From Pseudodesulfovibrio pelocollis (GTDB lineage Bacteria; Desulfobacterota; Desulfovibrionia; Desulfovibrionales; Desulfovibrionaceae), in the NCBI RefSeq assembly GCF_030282845.1, contig NZ_JASTWE010000006.1:1-64000 (forward strand): a stretch of 64,000 nucleotides of DNA. The letters run 5' to 3'. Shown in pieces: positions 53,160 to 64,000 of this stretch. The position numbers were made by a program, and so were the translations under genes. The notes beneath the pieces were generated by a model. It was not told the origin of the DNA and did no database searches. It saw nothing but the letters and a program-made list of their open reading frames with translations. Position 1 is the first letter of the stretch; every line of letters begins with the position of its first letter.

Positions 53160-53681
53160 ATGAACAGGCAAGAAAAAGCCCAGATCATCGAGCAGCTGCA
53201 CGCAAAAGCTGCGCGGGCGAGCATTGCCGTCGTCACCGACTTCAAGGGACTCAGCGTTGAGGAGATCACCAGCCTCCGCGCCAAGTGCTACGAAGTCGGC
53301 GTTGACTACCAAGTCGTCAAGAACACCCTGGCCCGGTTGGCTCTCAAGGACACCGAACACGGTGGATTGAGCGAACATCTCAAGGAGAACTGCGCCATTG
53401 CGCTCGGGTACGACGATCCTGTCGCCCTGGCCAAGGCGCTGTCCGAATTCGACAGGACGAACAAGAAGTTCGCCCTGCGTTTCGGATCTCTTGAGGGACA
53501 GTTTCTTGACGGCGACGGCGTACGTGAACTCGCCAAGATGCCCAGCAGGCCTGAGCTCTTGAGTTCCGTACTTGGCACCATGCAGGCCGTACCGCGCAAT
53601 TTCGTGTGCTTGTTCGCAAACATTGAGCGCAAGTTCCTCTATGCCTTGACCGCGATCAAGGAACAGAAGGAAGCTGCGTAA
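53160..53681 (+). CDS. rplJ: Ribosomal protein uL10
   Basis: A 173-residue stalk base: [53 protein letters not shown], and a C-terminal helix that anchors L12 dimers. GAGGAG is near the ATG. Expression is probably under control of the leader just upstream. Confidence 0.98.
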   Translation: MNRQEKAQIIEQLHAKAARASIAVVTDFKGLSVEEITSLRAKCYEVGVDYQVVKNTLARLALKDTEHGGLSEHLKENCAIALGYDDPVALAKALSEFDRTNKKFALRFGSLEGQFLDGDGVRELAKMPSRPELLSSVLGTMQAVPRNFVCLFANIERKFLYALTAIKEQKEAA

Positions 53682-53720
53682 ACCAGGTTCAAAGCGAATC
53701 TTTCGTAAGGAGAATTTATC

Positions 53721-54107
53721 ATGGCTGACATCACCAAAGAACAGGTTGTCGAGTTCATCGGCAACATGACCGTCCTGGAACTGTCCAAGTTCATCAAAGA
53801 GCTCGAAGACGTCTTCGGCGTCGAGGCTGCCGCTCCGGCCGCCGCTGTCATGGTCGCCCCGGCCGGTGCCGCCGCTGCCGATGCCGCCGAGGAGCAGACC
53901 GAGTTCACCGTTGTCCTGACCGGCGCTGGCGCCAACAAGATCGCCGTCATCAAGGCTGTTCGCGCCCTGACCGGCCTGGGTCTGAAAGAGGCCAAGGCCG
54001 TGGTTGACGAGGCTCCCAAGCCGATCAAGGAAAACGTTTCCAAGGATGAGGCCGACGACGCTGCCAAGCAGCTGAAGGAAGCCGGCGCAGAAGTTGAAAT
54101 CAAGTAG
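53721..54107 (+). CDS. rplL: Ribosomal protein bL12
   Basis: A 128-residue stalk protein: N-terminal dimerisation part ([20 protein letters not shown]), an Ala-rich hinge, and a C-terminal domain [48 protein letters not shown] precedes the ATG. Confidence 0.99.
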   Translation: MADITKEQVVEFIGNMTVLELSKFIKELEDVFGVEAAAPAAAVMVAPAGAAAADAAEEQTEFTVVLTGAGANKIAVIKAVRALTGLGLKEAKAVVDEAPKPIKENVSKDEADDAAKQLKEAGAEVEIK

Positions 54108-54133
54108 CTTCGCACACTTAAGCTAATCAGGCA

Positions 54134-54171
54134 AAGAGCGCTCGCCCTGAAATAAGGGTGTTGCGCTTTTT
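54134..54171 (+). terminator. Attenuator-like hairpin between rplL and rpoB
   Basis: An 8-bp stem AAGAGCGC / GCGCTTTT (one G-U) with an inner CCCT/AGGG, ending in TTTTT, placed 26 bp after rplL and 233 bp before the rpoB start. The position matches the known partial terminator between rplL and rpoB in E. coli, which lowers polymerase relative to ribosomal output. The rest of the 296-bp gap has a TATATATACT stretch (54182-54191) without a good -35. Confidence 0.8.
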
Positions 54172-54403
54172 GTCCTGTCTCTATATATACTGGGTGATTG
54201 GTTCCGCCTTCGGGCTCAGGCGCTGATGGCGAATGCAATCGCCTGCTCCTGTTTTACATGCGCTCCGGGACCGGTATCCCGGCCATGGTCATCATCCTTT
54301 AGCGCAGCGTCCGAATCCACGCGGCCGTTGCGGACGACAGTGGGCGGCCGGTCCCCCATCGACAGCGCGCCCCAACCATCAACCACTCATACATGAGGGT
54401 ACA

Positions 54404-58507
<4,104 letters not shown>

Positions 58508-58588
58508 GACCGGACACTCTCGGTGAAAAGCCCGGCCGGTCGAGCGGCCGGCCGGGCATATGATAACTTTTTACGATAGGGGATATCC

Positions 58589-62737
<4,149 letters not shown>

Positions 62738-62773
62738 AGATTATAACATCGCCAGAACGATGTTCGGTATAGG

Positions 62774-62810
62774 AAAGTGACTGGGGAGGCTGGTCCTCTC
62801 CAGTCACTTT
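62774..62810 (+). terminator. Hairpin after rpoC
   Basis: A perfect 11-bp stem AAAGTGACTGG / CCAGTCACTTT with an inner GAGG/CCTC. Only three T follow, so termination is probably partial. Confidence 0.75.
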
Positions 62811-62854
62811 GCCGCCGGGGACCGTCCCGCGTTGAGCTGGTCAAGCCAAACCGC

Positions 62855-62883
62855 TTGACAAGGCTTCTGCTTTTGGATTACTA
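62855..62883 (+). promoter_or_regulatory. Promoter for rpsL-rpsG-fusA
   Basis: TTGACA (62855-62860) and TTACTA (62878-62883) at 17 bp spacing, about 55 nt before the rpsL ribosome site. Confidence 0.65.
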
Positions 62884-62944
62884 GCGGTCCTCTTTGCGCA
62901 TGAATGCGTGCGGCAATGTATTAACTATTGATTTCGGAGGATGA

Positions 62945-63316
62945 ATGCCCACCATCAACCAATTGATCCGCAAGGCGCGCGTGGCGCAGCCCAAGCGGAA
63001 AAAGACCCCGGCCCTGCTCGAGTGCCCGCAGCGCCGCGGTGTTTGCACCAGAGTGTACACCACGACCCCCAAGAAGCCGAACTCCGCGCTTCGCAAGGTC
63101 GCCCGTGTCCGCCTGACCAACGGCATCGAAGTCACCGCCTACATCGGCGGCGAAGGCCACAACCTGCAGGAGCACTCCGTGGTGCTGATCCGTGGCGGCC
63201 GCGTCAAGGACTTACCCGGTGTCCGCTACCACATCGTGCGCGGCTCCCTCGATACCTCGGGTGTCGATGATCGCCGTCGCGGCCGTTCCAAGTACGGTAC
63301 CAAGCGCCCGAAATAG
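62945..63316 (+). CDS. rpsL: Ribosomal protein uS12
   Basis: A 123-residue decoding-centre protein: [40 protein letters not shown], and [17 protein letters not shown]. The PKKPNS loop keeps the streptomycin-sensitive Lys. CGGAGG stands just before the ATG. Confidence 0.98.
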   Translation: MPTINQLIRKARVAQPKRKKTPALLECPQRRGVCTRVYTTTPKKPNSALRKVARVRLTNGIEVTAYIGGEGHNLQEHSVVLIRGGRVKDLPGVRYHIVRGSLDTSGVDDRRRGRSKYGTKRPK

Positions 63317-63335
63317 GTTGACGCTTTTTTCGTAA

Positions 63336-63884
<549 letters not shown>

Positions 63885-63899
63885 ACCCGGAGTATTACT

Positions 63900-64000
63900 G
63901 TGCCAAGAATGGTTCCCAGAAACAAGCAGCGCAATATCGGCATCATGGCCCACATCGACGCGGGCAAAACCACGACGACCGAGCGCATTCTGTTTTATAC
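63900..64000 (+). CDS. fusA: Elongation factor G, 5' end only
   Basis: Translocation GTPase, cut by the window edge. The first residues ([20 protein letters not shown], then [12 protein letters not shown]) contain the P-loop AHIDAGKT typical of EF-G. The start is GTG 63900 with GGAG 7 nt before it; ATG 63909 is an alternative. The stop lies outside the window. Confidence 0.97.
   Translation, partial: MPRMVPRNKQRNIGIMAHIDAGKTTTTERILFY

Overview
The window reads as a contiguous chromosomal piece of a high-GC, Gram-negative bacterium, most likely a sulfate-reducing member of the Desulfovibrio / Pseudodesulfovibrio lineage. This is an inference. It rests on Gram-negative LPS genes (kdsB, waaA, gmhB-like), hydrogenase maturation genes hypD/hypE, an anaerobic CbiK cobaltochelatase, many TPR proteins, a 42-residue-repeat TPR protein and a bL33 of CPWD type. 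Both ends cut genes: a TPR protein on the left and fusA on the right. No phage, insertion sequence, CRISPR array or integrase was seen.

Layout. 1-8.7 kb: TPR repeat protein (minus), then grpE-dnaK, an LpoA-like lipoprotein and gatCA. 8.7-12.8 kb: exported C69 peptidase, MnmA-like thiouridylase and two paralogous TPR lipoproteins. 12.8-21 kb: a plus-strand housekeeping run mtaB, DUF4416, yicC, remA-like, gmk, pyrF, TPR, HDOD, recJ. 21.2-29 kb: an exported Asp/Glu-racemase-like protein, then a minus-strand run of BtuF-like protein, cbiL, cbiK, a ferredoxin-ASKHA (RACo-like) protein, rsm22-like, lipB and lipA. 29.3-32.1 kb: a three-gene signalling module made of a receiver, an HPt-STAS protein and a CheA lacking a normal P1 domain. 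32.3-35.9 kb: trmH, tsaC, NUDIX, pdxA, gmhB-like. 35.9-43.3 kb: FAD oxidoreductase, an uncharted 40-residue membrane micro-ORF, and a six-gene minus-strand run (HD, ddl, waaA, kdsB, carA, TPR) mixing envelope and pyrimidine/arginine supply. 43.7-48.7 kb: a Gly/Cys-rich small protein with a palindromic operator, hypDE, cheV and a dus gene.

48.9-64 kb is the conserved translation/transcription block: tRNA-Thr(TGT)-Tyr-Gly-Thr(GGT)-tuf-rpmG-tRNA-Trp-secE-nusG-rplKAJL-rpoBC-rpsL-rpsG-fusA. The gene order matches the classical E. coli tuf/rif region, with str-operon genes following directly. I see a rplJ leader fold, an attenuator-like hairpin before rpoB and a good promoter before rpsL.

The most unusual items are the dismantled CheA module, in which phospho-histidine and kinase sit on separate proteins and the HPt is fused to STAS. 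Next are the 40-residue membrane micro-ORF flanked by two strong hairpins, the perfect 14-bp palindrome next to the Gly/Cys-rich gene promoter, and the exported racemase in which Ser replaces one catalytic Cys.
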